A stretch of DNA of 37,202 bases from Methylomonas sp. (lineage in GTDB: Bacteria; Pseudomonadota; Gammaproteobacteria; Methylococcales; Methylomonadaceae): the NCBI GenBank assembly GCA_026989395.1, contig JALSJK010000175.1, positions 1-37,202 on the forward strand, in the 5' to 3' direction. This document shows, one piece after another, positions 18,430 to 26,947 of the stretch. The notes under the pieces were generated by a model. That model did not search any database. It saw only the letters and a list, made by a program, of their open reading frames with translations, and was not told the origin of the DNA. Position 1 is the first letter of the stretch, and each line of letters starts with the position of its first letter. A program made the position numbers and the translations under genes.

Positions 18430-21400
18430 ATGATTTCTGAATTGATTCGATTTTCCTTATCCCAAAGGATTTTAATGTTACTGCTGGTGTTGTTGCTTTC
18501 AGGCGGCGGTTATTATGCTTTTACCAACATACCAATCGATGCGTTTCCTGAAGTTTCCCCAACTCAGGTGAAAGTAATTGTGAAAGCTCCTGGAATGACT
18601 CCGGAAGAGGTTGAAACCCGTATTACCGCACCTATAGAAATTGAGTTATTGGGTATTCCCAAGCAAACCATGCTGCGATCTATTGCCAAGTATGCTTTAA
18701 CAGATATAACCATTGATTTTGCCGAAGGCACAGATATTTACTGGGCACGACAGCAAATTGCTGAGCGTTTGAATACAATATGGGGCGATTTGCCAGACGG
18801 AATTGAGGGTGGTATAGCCCCCATGACTACCCCATTAGGGGAAATGTTTATGTTTTCCGTTGAGGGAGGCGAGTTGAGTTTAATGGAGCGTCGCACATTG
18901 ATGGACTGGGTGATTCGTCCGGCTTTACGAAGTGTGTCTGGGGTTGCCGATGTTAACGTTTTAGGAGGATTGGTCAGAAGTTTTGAGGTCATTCCCGATA
19001 ATACCCGGATGTCAGCGCGGAATATCAGTATTGAAAGTGTCATTCAGGCACTAGAAAGTAATAATCGTAATGATGGTGCTGGACGCATGAGAGAAGGTGA
19101 AGAAGCATTGATTGTGCGTGCAGAAGGTCGCATTAAAACGATTGAGGATGTGCGGGACATTGTGGTTTCTAATCAACAGGGTGTCCCAGTTACGATAGGC
19201 GATGTTGCAACTATTCAAATTGGTTCTTTAACCCGTTATGGCGCGGTGAGTCAAAATGGTCTGGGTGAGGCTATAACCGGTTTGGTGCTCAGTTTGAGAG
19301 GAGCCAATGCGAGGCAAACAGTAGAAGCTGTACAAAAAAAACTGGATGATATCAGCTCGGGTTTCCCCAAAGGAGTTCATGTTAATGTTTTCTATAATCG
19401 CGGCAATTTGATAAATGCAGCAATCGGTACGGTTAGTAATGCTTTGTATGCGGCAATCGTTCTGGTTTTAATATTGCTGGTATTGTTTCTGGGAAATTTA
19501 AGAGCTGCCTTGACAGTTGCGTTTACCCTGCCTCTGGCAGCGATGATCACATTCATACTTATGGAAACGATGGGTATGACTGCCAATCTGATGAGTCTTG
19601 GCGGCTTGGCCATTGCCATTGGTATGCTGGTAGATGCATCCATTGTCGTCGTCGAGAATATTACCACTCATCAGGCAGATTTGGAGCGTGCTAAACGTTT
19701 ACCGACACTACATATTATTTACCGGGCAACCCGGGAAGTCGCCGCTCCTGTTATTTCAGGTTTTTTAATTATTATTATCGTATTCTTGCCGCTGTTGACT
19801 CTGCAAGGTCTGGAAGGAAAATTGTTTGCACCTGTGGCACTGACAATTATTTTTGCACTGAGTGGTTCTCTGCTGTTGTCATTGACTGTGATTCCTGTGA
19901 TTGCTTCATATCTTCTGAAGAAAGTTTCTATGCAGGAACCCTGGTTGCCGAGAAAACTACAGGAATTATATAAGCCACTTTTGATCTGGAGTTTGGCCAA
20001 CACTAAAAAGATTTTTACCACTGCGGGTATTATGCTGGTTTTAACTGTGCTGGTTTTTACCCGGATAGGAAGTACCTTTATGCCGTCTCTGGATGAGGGT
20101 GATATTATTGTGCAGCTGGAAAAATTGCCATCTATTACACTTGAACAATCTGTTGCTTTAGATCTCAAGGTGCAACAGAATATTCTGAAAAATGTACCGG
20201 AAGTTGAGCGAATTGTCGCCCGTGTGGGTTCGGATGAATTAGGTCTGGATCCAATGAGCCTTAATGAAACTGATACCTTTATGGTCTTAAAACCCAAATC
20301 GGAATGGACCGTAGATAACAAGGAACAGTTGATCGATTCAATTCGCAAGGCTGTTAAGGAAATTCCGGGAATTGCTTTTGGCTTTACCCAGCCAATTGAA
20401 ATGCGAGTATCCGAAATGCTGACCGGATCGCGTGGGGATATTGCCGTTAAATTATTTGGTTCTGATTTGACTGTGCTCAATGACTTGTCAGAACAAATCG
20501 CACAATTATTAAAAACCATTGAGGGTTCCAGCGATGTTTTTGCCAGCCAGAATGAGGGCATGCAATTTCTACAAGTGACTATTGATCGTTTGGCGGCCGG
20601 TCGCTTTGGTTTGAGTGGCGATGCAATTGAAACCATGTTGCGTAGCCAGATTGAAGGTTTAAAGCTGGGTATTGTTCAAGAGGGAAATAAACGAACACCG
20701 CTTTTGCTGAGAGCAAAGACTGATCCGGCTAATTTTGCCAATTTACAAATTACCTTACCCAATGGAGGTAATATCCCCGTAACAGCAATTGCTAAACTTG
20801 AACGAGTTGAGGGCGTTGTTGCTGTTAAGCGTGAACGCGGGCAACGTTTCGTTGTTATTCGCAGCAATGTTGAAGGCCGTGATTTGGTCGGATTTGTTGA
20901 TGAAGCCCGTAACAAAGTAGCGCAACAAATTGATCTGCCTGCCGGTTATTATGTCGAGTGGGGTGGCCAGTTTGAAAATCAACAACGGGCGGCGGCGCGT
21001 TTGACCTTAGTGGTTCCAGTAGCATTAGGGTTGATATTTCTTCTGTTATTCTCAACCTTCGGTTCGGTACGGCAAGCAGTTTTGGTGTTTTCCAATATCC
21101 CATTGGCAATGATTGGTGGCGTATTTGCCTTGTGGATCTCGGGCGAATATTTGTCAGTGCCGGCATCAGTCGGTTTTATTGCCCTTTTGGGTGTTGCCGT
21201 TCCAAATGGAGTGGTGTTGTTAAGTTATTTTAATCAGCTCCGTGCAACGGGAATGGATATGGCCAGAGTGGTTGTCGAAGGTTCATTGCGACGCTTAAGG
21301 CCGGTTTTGATGACAGCCAGCATTACTGTTTTTGGTCTGATTCCCATGTTATTTGCAACCGGCCCTGGTTCAGAAATACAGAAGCCATTGGCAATTGTGG

Positions 21401-21495
21401 TTATTGGCGGCCTGGTTTCATCCACTTTTTTGACATTGATTTTGTTGCCAATTTTGTATCAATTATTTGGTGAGAAAAAGGAGCTTGAACAATGA
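18430..21495 (+). CDS. Heavy-metal RND efflux transporter (CzcA/CusA family)
   Basis: Proton-driven trimeric inner-membrane pump, 1021 aa, typical HME-RND size. It has the classical layout: helix 1 after FSLSQRILMLLL, a periplasmic loop starting TNIPIDAFPEVSP, helices 2-6, a second large loop, and helices 8-12. In helix 4 the sequence is AIAIGMLVDASIVVVEN. D402 and E409 are kept, but the first Asp of the CzcA DFGxxxDGA signature is replaced by A396. This resembles the Cu/Ag-type arrangement (AxG) more than Zn/Co/Cd CzcA. The loop region MRVSEMLTG holds a Met where CusA has one of its metal-binding Met residues. The ion assignment is tentative. Confidence 0.93.
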   Translation: MISELIRFSLSQRILMLLLVLLLSGGGYYAFTNIPIDAFPEVSPTQVKVIVKAPGMTPEEVETRITAPIEIELLGIPKQTMLRSIAKYALTDITIDFAEGTDIYWARQQIAERLNTIWGDLPDGIEGGIAPMTTPLGEMFMFSVEGGELSLMERRTLMDWVIRPALRSVSGVADVNVLGGLVRSFEVIPDNTRMSARNISIESVIQALESNNRNDGAGRMREGEEALIVRAEGRIKTIEDVRDIVVSNQQGVPVTIGDVATIQIGSLTRYGAVSQNGLGEAITGLVLSLRGANARQTVEAVQKKLDDISSGFPKGVHVNVFYNRGNLINAAIGTVSNALYAAIVLVLILLVLFLGNLRAALTVAFTLPLAAMITFILMETMGMTANLMSLGGLAIAIGMLVDASIVVVENITTHQADLERAKRLPTLHIIYRATREVAAPVISGFLIIIIVFLPLLTLQGLEGKLFAPVALTIIFALSGSLLLSLTVIPVIASYLLKKVSMQEPWLPRKLQELYKPLLIWSLANTKKIFTTAGIMLVLTVLVFTRIGSTFMPSLDEGDIIVQLEKLPSITLEQSVALDLKVQQNILKNVPEVERIVARVGSDELGLDPMSLNETDTFMVLKPKSEWTVDNKEQLIDSIRKAVKEIPGIAFGFTQPIEMRVSEMLTGSRGDIAVKLFGSDLTVLNDLSEQIAQLLKTIEGSSDVFASQNEGMQFLQVTIDRLAAGRFGLSGDAIETMLRSQIEGLKLGIVQEGNKRTPLLLRAKTDPANFANLQITLPNGGNIPVTAIAKLERVEGVVAVKRERGQRFVVIRSNVEGRDLVGFVDEARNKVAQQIDLPAGYYVEWGGQFENQQRAAARLTLVVPVALGLIFLLLFSTFGSVRQAVLVFSNIPLAMIGGVFALWISGEYLSVPASVGFIALLGVAVPNGVVLLSYFNQLRATGMDMARVVVEGSLRRLRPVLMTASITVFGLIPMLFATGPGSEIQKPLAIVVIGGLVSSTFLTLILLPILYQLFGEKKELEQ

Positions 21496-21797
21496 AAGAA
21501 CAGGAATATTTAGTGACCTTGAATGTACCACCGAGTCTTGAAGAACCCATTGTCGATTGCTTACTAACGTTTGAAACCGAACATGGCTTCAGCAGTCTGC
21601 CGGTTAGTGCCCATGATCACAGAAACCAGAATTTGTCGATTGCTGAGCAGGTATCAGGGAGGCAAGATAAAATTCGGTTTCAAATGTATATTCCGGAACA
21701 GGCATTGCCGGAATTGCTTGATAAGCTGAAAAATGATTTTTCAGGTTCCGGTATTCATTACTGGGTAATGCCGGTGATAAAAAGCGGTTATTTGTAG
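21492..21797 (+). CDS. DUF3240 family protein of metal RND operons
   Basis: A 101-aa cytosolic protein with the pattern of DUF3240: VTLNVPPSLEEPIVDCLL at the start, SLPVSAHDHR, SIAEQVSGRQDKIRFQMYIP, and the C-terminal GIHYWVMPVIKSGYL. Members are encoded directly after CzcA-type genes and are predicted to have a PII-like ferredoxin fold. A metal-sensing or pump-regulating role is inferred from that. Its start overlaps the pump stop by 4 nt. The gene closes the operon; no clear terminator follows, only REP-like palindromes. Confidence 0.88.
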   Translation: MKEQEYLVTLNVPPSLEEPIVDCLLTFETEHGFSSLPVSAHDHRNQNLSIAEQVSGRQDKIRFQMYIPEQALPELLDKLKNDFSGSGIHYWVMPVIKSGYL

Positions 21798-21803
21798 TCA
21801 CTA

Positions 21804-21928
21804 TGTCGGGTTACGGCTAATGCCTAATCCGACCTACTCGTTTTTCATCCGTGTAAACTAAAAATGATAGGTAAAAATAGTGAATGCTCCATCGGCTAAA
21901 GCCGGTAGTGTCGGGTTACGCTGCGGCT
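21804..21928. repeat. REP cluster after the efflux operon
   Basis: Three palindromic units. 21804-21836 is a diverged full GTCGGGTTA...CCTAATCCGACCTAC unit. 21893-21904 is CGGCT-AA-AGCCG. 21908-21928 is the left half (TGTCGGGTTACGCTGCGGCT) of the same family as the units at 33290-36985, with its right half missing. The RAYT gene at 34309 is the probable source family. Confidence 0.7.
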
Positions 21929-21959
21929 GATTGTTTCCTTTTTCAAGACAGGGTTAGGG

Positions 21960-22150
21960 CTAAGGTGAGGGTTCATGAGCCCGTCTCCTCGCAAGTTTAC
22001 TACGAACAGAATCAGGATTTCTCCGTTCTGGTAATACAGCAATAACGTATGCCGTATCATCACTTAAATCGAAATAAATTGAATACGGAAACCGCAAAGT
22101 CAACTTCTGCTTCTGATAAGATCTGAATATGCCTGATATTCATTTTCCAT
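21960..22150 (-). pseudogene. Remnant of a RelE/ParE-type toxin
   Basis: The ATG at 22150 overlaps the antitoxin stop, as in intact pairs. The frame starts MENEYQ, is then lost and stops. A second frame shows QILSEAEVDFAV, typical of the start of RelE/ParE toxins. A third shows RFPYSIYFDLSDDTAYVIAV followed by LPERRNPDSVRS, typical of the C-terminal strands, ending at the stop at 21962-21960. The whole is about 60 codons against a usual 95 to 100, so a central segment is deleted and the frame is broken. Toxin activity is very unlikely. Confidence 0.65.
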
Positions 22151-22322
22151 GTTTTGATTTTAAATCATCCAGCGAAATAAAATTGGCATGGCCGCTTTCA
22201 ATCTTTTCTTTTCTGTCAGACAGTACTTCTTCATGCCATTCAGGCGATTTAATTTCAGTAGATTCGTGAGGCAATGAATCCCATAGTGTCTCCATTGCTT
22301 GAAGCCACTCAAGCACAGCCAT
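22140..22322 (-). CDS. Addiction module antitoxin-like protein
   Basis: A 60-aa protein of the putative addiction-module family (TIGR02574 / unstable antitoxin type). It shows MAVLEWLQAMETLWDSL, then SPEWHEEVLSDRKEKIESG and FISLDDLKSKHG. Such proteins pair with RelE/ParE toxins. The start at 22322 has AGGAAG about 7 nt upstream and is preferred over the ATG at 22346. Its partner immediately downstream is destroyed, so this is an orphan antitoxin. It could still bind a related toxin elsewhere, but this is inference. Confidence 0.75.
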   Translation of the reverse strand: MAVLEWLQAMETLWDSLPHESTEIKSPEWHEEVLSDRKEKIESGHANFISLDDLKSKHGK

Positions 22323-22473
22323 AAGTATGCTTCCTGTCATCCTCATGTTCGGCAGCTAAAAAAGGCTTGGTGTCGATATTATATGGTTGATCCAGTTCGT
22401 TTTCGTTCTGCTCGTGTGCTAAAACAACTTGTAAAGGGATCAGTAAAAAGATACAAAGTAGTCTAGCCAGCAT
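22309..22473 (-). CDS. Very small exported ORF (54 aa), possibly a truncated gene
   Basis: Minus-strand frame beginning MLARLLCIFLLIPLQVVLA, a convincing signal peptide, followed by a short charged stretch with several His and acidic residues (HEQNENELDQPYN, AAEHEDDRKH). It ends inside the antitoxin start region (14-nt overlap in another frame). It may be a real small periplasmic protein, or the 5' end of a longer gene cut off when the toxin-antitoxin pair arrived. No family is recognised. Confidence 0.4.
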   Translation of the reverse strand: MLARLLCIFLLIPLQVVLAHEQNENELDQPYNIDTKPFLAAEHEDDRKHTYGCA

Positions 22474-22628
22474 ATACTACATTCAAGTGTCCAAATAACA
22501 TTGAAAACATGTGTATTACAAAATAAGTACAAATTTATGGTTGGCCATAAGAGATAAAATCATGATTATTTTGATGCGATATCAATTTTTTATAGAACAT
22601 TAAACTTCAAATTAAAAAGTCTTAGAAA

Positions 22629-22976
22629 ATGAAAATATTACTTTTATGTTTAGCACTAGGATTAATTCCGTTTTATTTTATGAATATTGCATTTCACATT
22701 AATATTTTTGAGTTGGAAATGCTTTTGCATATTCTTGTGCGATTTTTTGCTGGTTTTCTTATCCTTGGTATCTGGGTTTGGTATTGGCATAAATTAAAAG
22801 TTAAATATGCCATCCTTATTATTATCGGTTTATTTCTATCTGATATTTTATTTGACTATTTTCGTAACGTGTATAACTTTAATTTCGAAATGTTGATTTA
22901 TGATTTTTACACAATGATTTGGGGGAGCATTTCAGGTTTTGTTTTCATTAAATTTGGAAAGAAAAAGAGTCAGTGA
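22629..22976 (+). CDS. Small integral membrane protein, unknown function
   Basis: A 115-aa product with about four hydrophobic segments (LLLCLALGLIPFYFMNIAF; ILVRFFAGFLILGIWVWYW; YAILIIIGLFLSDILF; FYTMIWGSISGFVFIKF) and a basic C-terminus (GKKKSQ). I recognise no family. The ribosome site is weak. It stands alone, and ends 18 nt before a palindromic element that separates it from the convergent receptor gene. Low GC compared with its neighbours suggests acquired or fast-evolving DNA. Confidence 0.55.
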   Translation: MKILLLCLALGLIPFYFMNIAFHINIFELEMLLHILVRFFAGFLILGIWVWYWHKLKVKYAILIIIGLFLSDILFDYFRNVYNFNFEMLIYDFYTMIWGSISGFVFIKFGKKKSQ

Positions 22977-22994
22977 ATAAATGTATGTTTTTAT

Positions 22995-23159
22995 GTAACT
23001 ACTCAGCGTATTTATAGTTTCAATATCAGCAACTTATTCCAGAAGACGCCGTAAATACGTCCGTGTAGGCTTGGTTGTGTCATCCATGACACATACACTT
23101 ATTTCATAAGTCACTGATATTTAATAATTTTAGTTAAATTAAATACGCTGAATAGTTAC
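22995..23159. mobile_element. MITE-like nested inverted repeat between convergent genes
   Basis: The outer arms 22995-23014 and 23140-23159 match at 19 of 20 positions when inverted (GTAACTAYTCAGCGTATTTA). Inner arms 23022-23037 and 23106-23121 match at 14 of 16. The centre holds a perfect dyad TGTGTCAT-CC-ATGACACA at 23076-23093. The 165-bp unit could fold as one long hairpin. It carries no ORF. Its ends are unlike those of the two TATACT elements, so it is a third family. Confidence 0.75.
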
Positions 23160-23188
23160 GTTTTTATAAATGAATTCCAAAGAGTATT

Positions 23189-25294
23189 TTAAAATCTTGC
23201 TGTTATTGTGATTTGGGCATTAATGGGTTCAGTAGGGTGGAAATGAATATCATCAACGCCTTCTGCCGCTTCACCCGGCAGGCGGGAAGTGTAGTAATAG
23301 TCAATCGCACTGTCTTTACGATTCAGTATGTTGAAAACTTCTGCCTGAATTGTCCAGGTTTCGTTGAATTTGTAGCCAATTAATGCGGATAAAAGAATAG
23401 TACTTTCAGAACGTACGCTGTTATCTTCAATTAATGGGCGAGGGCCAAAAAATCGCAGCCTGGGTCCGCCAAAAAATCCGTGAAAATCATGAACAGTGGC
23501 GCCAGCGGCAATAACCGTTTCGATAGATCCAGGAATAAAATTGCCTTCTGGCGCATCACCGCGAAACCGCGCTTTTGAATAACTAAAATCCAGATCAAAA
23601 GTCAGCCAATCAGTTGGTGAATAATAGTTGGCAATTTCAATGCCGTAACGTCTGCTTGCCCGTCCGATTTCGGTGGTTCCGGCATCGCCACTGAATACCA
23701 GTTCAGAATCTATATCAAGCCACCAAAAAGCCAGAGTACTTTGCAAGCCGGGAATCCAGGTGGTGCGCATCCCGATTTCAGCACCATAAGTCCGTGAAAG
23801 TGGTTTTGCCGGTGATACTCTTTCTTTGGTTACCGGGTCAACTTTGGTATTAATACCACGCCCATCGTTACTGTGGTAACCCATACCGCCATTTAAGTAA
23901 AGCTCAGTGTCTGCCCAGGGCCCCAAAATAAGGCCAAGCTTGGGGCTGACCAAACCATCGTAGACTTCACCATTATTTTCGGCGATATTGCTGTTGGTTA
24001 CTTCAAAACGAAAGCCATCAAACCTCACCCCCACATTGGTTCGTAACCAATCTGTCCAACGTGTTTTGTTATCAAAATAAAGGCCGACACTTGTAACCCA
24101 GGTATTATCTTCTCTTACCTTTGATAAAGTCCTTCTTTGTTTGGTCAAAAACAAGCCGTTTTTGATATTGTCATTGCGAATTTGCAAACCAATGGTGGTT
24201 TCTGATTCGGAATCGCCAATCATATGGTAAAAAGTATGACTGACTTTAGCTCCAACTTGCCAGCGTTCATCAGGTTGAGAGAACTGGTCACCATTAACCG
24301 GATCATTTAAAAAATAAGTAAAATTTGAAAACAATGCTAATCGTGAGTAAAGACCATAAATCATTAATTTACTGGAACTGGAAGCAGTTTGCCGGTGCCA
24401 TTCTCCGGTTATACTATAGCGGCGACTTGAACCTCCATCAGTCGGATCAATACTTTCAAAACGATCAATAATGCCTTTCTTGACTGCGCGTACAGGGATT
24501 TGATCGGTTGCATTCCAGTCTGCTTTTGATGCCATGGCGGTAATGCTCCAGCCATAATCGTCATATTCTTTGCTGAAACGTAAAACCCCATTGAATTTTA
24601 AATAATCATTGCTAACTTTCCATGGGCCTGCCTTGTAGACAACTTCGCCAGCATAAAGTAAATTGCCGCCACCTATTTCTGTTGATCCGGTTAACAAACC
24701 TCGATATTTGTCAAACATTCCTCCGGTAAATTTAATGGTGGTTTCAGGTAGTTGCTTGAAATATTGGACATCGGCCCCGCCAGTGCTTGAGAAATCACCA
24801 AGTTCTGCATAATAATTTCCTTTTTTGAAAGCAACCGTTTCTATCAATTCCGGAATTAAAAAATTGGTGTCCATCCAGCCCTGGCCATGAGCGTGGGTGG
24901 TCAAATTGATGGGTACGCCATCAATTTCAGTCAGAAAATCAGTGCCATGATCAAGATTAAAGCCGCGTAAATAATACTGATTGGCTTTGCCTTCGCCGCT
25001 ATGTTGGGAAGCAATCATTCCGGGTACAGTTTCAAGAATTTCGCCTGGACGGCTGATGGGGCGGAATTTTAATTGCTCCTGGCCAATATTTCCTTGGGAT
25101 GCACTATCGGCAATTCCTATCTGGGCATCAGCTCTTCCGGTAATAACCAAGGCATCCAGTTGTTCCGGGCCATCGATGTCAGGATGGGCATAACTGGGCG
25201 CATTTACCATCATTGCTGAGAAAAAAATGATGGAATGGATTTTGTACGAATTAATGCGATAAAAGGAAGGGTTTGTAGGTGTTTTATTCATCAT
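23189..25294 (-). CDS. TonB-dependent outer-membrane receptor
   Basis: Outer-membrane beta-barrel importer energised by TonB, 701 aa. The signal peptide ends near NAPSYA before HPD. A TonB-box-like segment (LDALVITG) is followed by the plug domain (ISRPGEILETVPGMIAS, QYYLRGFNLDHGTDF, STGGADVQYF). The barrel ends with the C-terminal Phe expected of outer-membrane proteins (ITITARF). The plug HSGEGKANQYYLRGFNLDHG belongs to a receptor group of unknown substrate. It follows a CusRS-like pair on the same strand, with 195 nt between, in which copper-box-like half-sites occur. A metal or metallophore substrate is therefore plausible but inferred. No strong ribosome site precedes the ATG. Confidence 0.9.
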   Translation of the reverse strand: MMNKTPTNPSFYRINSYKIHSIIFFSAMMVNAPSYAHPDIDGPEQLDALVITGRADAQIGIADSASQGNIGQEQLKFRPISRPGEILETVPGMIASQHSGEGKANQYYLRGFNLDHGTDFLTEIDGVPINLTTHAHGQGWMDTNFLIPELIETVAFKKGNYYAELGDFSSTGGADVQYFKQLPETTIKFTGGMFDKYRGLLTGSTEIGGGNLLYAGEVVYKAGPWKVSNDYLKFNGVLRFSKEYDDYGWSITAMASKADWNATDQIPVRAVKKGIIDRFESIDPTDGGSSRRYSITGEWHRQTASSSSKLMIYGLYSRLALFSNFTYFLNDPVNGDQFSQPDERWQVGAKVSHTFYHMIGDSESETTIGLQIRNDNIKNGLFLTKQRRTLSKVREDNTWVTSVGLYFDNKTRWTDWLRTNVGVRFDGFRFEVTNSNIAENNGEVYDGLVSPKLGLILGPWADTELYLNGGMGYHSNDGRGINTKVDPVTKERVSPAKPLSRTYGAEIGMRTTWIPGLQSTLAFWWLDIDSELVFSGDAGTTEIGRASRRYGIEIANYYSPTDWLTFDLDFSYSKARFRGDAPEGNFIPGSIETVIAAGATVHDFHGFFGGPRLRFFGPRPLIEDNSVRSESTILLSALIGYKFNETWTIQAEVFNILNRKDSAIDYYYTSRLPGEAAEGVDDIHFHPTEPINAQITITARF

Positions 25295-25398
25295 TGCGAA
25301 CTATTTGGCTTATTATTCTTGATTAGAGATACTCAATAAAAAGAGAGGATATCAGAATGAGGTAATACTGAACTTAGGAGGTAAAAATTGCGGCTGTA

Positions 25399-25496
25399 TT
25401 GTCATTTTTTTTATATCCTCTGCAAACTTGTTTCGGATATAGTAATGATTGGTTACAAACAACAAGATGACAAGAATATTACAATTTTGTCATTTT
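25399..25496 (-). promoter_or_regulatory. Cluster of CusR-type half-sites upstream of the receptor gene
   Basis: On the minus strand AAAATGACAA occurs exactly at 25496-25487 and again at 25408-25399, and its inverse TTGTCAT at 25473-25467. The E. coli CusR box is AAAATGACAA-NN-TTGTCATTTT. Here the inverted arms are 13 nt apart, 11 more than in that box, or about one helical turn. The upstream arm overlaps the kinase stop codon. The remaining spacer 25295-25398 shows nothing further. Binding is inferred. Confidence 0.5.
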
Positions 25497-26947
25497 TTAG
25501 ATGGCGGGAAAATTAATTCAAGCACTGTTCCTTGTGGCTGATTATTACGCGCTAAAACTGTGCCGCCATGCAAGTGCATAATTGATTTGACGATAGCCAG
25601 ACCAAGACCAGTTCCCTGGGTGTCTCGATGACGGGATTTATCCACTCGGTAGAAACGATCAAAAATATGCGGGATTTGGTCTTGCGGAATACCTATACCA
25701 TTATCGCCAACAGATATTTTTATTGATTGGTCCGGCATTGTTTCAGCAAGCATCGCTACTTGCCCCCCTTTTGGGGCATATCGGATAGCATTGGATACCA
25801 GGTTGGTTAATACTTGGCGCAGCAATCTCTGATCAGCATAGACAACGATTTTATTAGACTTGCAACTAATTTCCAGCTGATGTTCAGCGGCTATGCCTTC
25901 ATAAAATGACAAAACTTTCTGAAATTCATTTTCAACTGAGAGTGGTTGACAATTAATTTCAGTTTTTGGGTCTTCCGCTCTGGCTAAAAACAATAATTCA
26001 TCAATCATTCTGGCAATTCGGGAACATTCTTCAATATTCGACTCCAGTATCTGGCAATATTCTTCGGTATTTCTCTCCCTGGATAATGCCACTTCGGTTT
26101 CACCCATTAAGTTATTTACTGGTGTCCGTAGTTCATGGGCCAGATCTGCTGAAAAACGTGATAACTGTCCGAAAGATTGATCCAGCCGTGCCAGCATTTG
26201 ATCAAAACTATCGGCCAGCAAGGCTATTTCGTGTGGCCAGTTTTTTGAGCCGACTCGCTCATTTAATTGTTGGGCATTGATGGTTTGGATGGCATTAGTA
26301 ATCTGGCGTAAAGGTTGTAAACCTCGGCGGGTTATCCAAAAGCCTGACAGTGCAGATGCTAAAACTCCAAAAGCCAAAACACTTACAAGAGTATGCTGGT
26401 ATTCCAGCAATAATGTTTCGTCTTGCGCTAATTCCAGCATCCCTTGGAGTAAGATTTTTTCTGGGCGGCCTTGAAAATTTGTCAAAGTCCAAGCGCTGCC
26501 TAGCAGATATTGTTGATTATTGGTCGACTTTTTCTTAATGACTGCTATGTTCTCATTTAGATTATTAGCCTCAGGGAATTCAAGTGCTTCGGGCAGGGGT
26601 TGCATCATGCCAGATTGCAGTATCAATTTACCTTCAGAATCAAGGATTCGTACAAAAACATGATGTGGAATTCCAGGGTGAATGGCTGAAGAATGCGGCA
26701 TTTGTGAATGGTGATGCTCTATATCAATTAATTCGTGCAGTTCTTCGCCAAAATTGGAGGAAGTTTTAAAGTAACGCTTCAGGTCTGAAATCTTTGCGAT
26801 TAGCAGATTTTGGTGTTCCCGCTCAAGATGATCCAGAACTGACCAATACAGAATTCCTGATGCAATGACCAAAACTGCAAACGTTGTAATGGCATAATGA
26901 ATCGCCAATTTTCCGGCTAGAGACAAACCGGCAGAAGCTTTATTCAT
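25490..26947 (-). CDS. Heavy-metal sensor histidine kinase (CusS/CzcS type)
   Basis: Inner-membrane sensor kinase, 485 aa. There are two membrane helices (about residues 11-32 and 185-205) around a periplasmic sensor loop, which carries a His/Met-rich stretch ([17 protein letters not shown]) suited to metal binding. A HAMP domain follows. Then come the H-box with H271 in AHELRTPVN, the N-box [15 protein letters not shown], the G-boxes DNGIGIP and [11 protein letters not shown], and the F-box [10 protein letters not shown]. The start at 26947 overlaps the regulator stop by 8 nt. The longer reading from 26974 adds an unlikely nine residues. It phosphorylates the adjacent regulator. The metal is not proven. 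Confidence 0.92.
   Translation of the reverse strand: MNKASAGLSLAGKLAIHYAITTFAVLVIASGILYWSVLDHLEREHQNLLIAKISDLKRYFKTSSNFGEELHELIDIEHHHSQMPHSSAIHPGIPHHVFVRILDSEGKLILQSGMMQPLPEALEFPEANNLNENIAVIKKKSTNNQQYLLGSAWTLTNFQGRPEKILLQGMLELAQDETLLLEYQHTLVSVLAFGVLASALSGFWITRRGLQPLRQITNAIQTINAQQLNERVGSKNWPHEIALLADSFDQMLARLDQSFGQLSRFSADLAHELRTPVNNLMGETEVALSRERNTEEYCQILESNIEECSRIARMIDELLFLARAEDPKTEINCQPLSVENEFQKVLSFYEGIAAEHQLEISCKSNKIVVYADQRLLRQVLTNLVSNAIRYAPKGGQVAMLAETMPDQSIKISVGDNGIGIPQDQIPHIFDRFYRVDKSRHRDTQGTGLGLAIVKSIMHLHGGTVLARNNQPQGTVLELIFPPSKK

Noticed and set aside
19719-20636. 305-codon open frame on the minus strand
   Set aside because: It lies wholly inside the RND pump gene, has Ser/Thr/Ile-rich sequence without domain character, and is explained as a shadow of the well-supported plus-strand gene.
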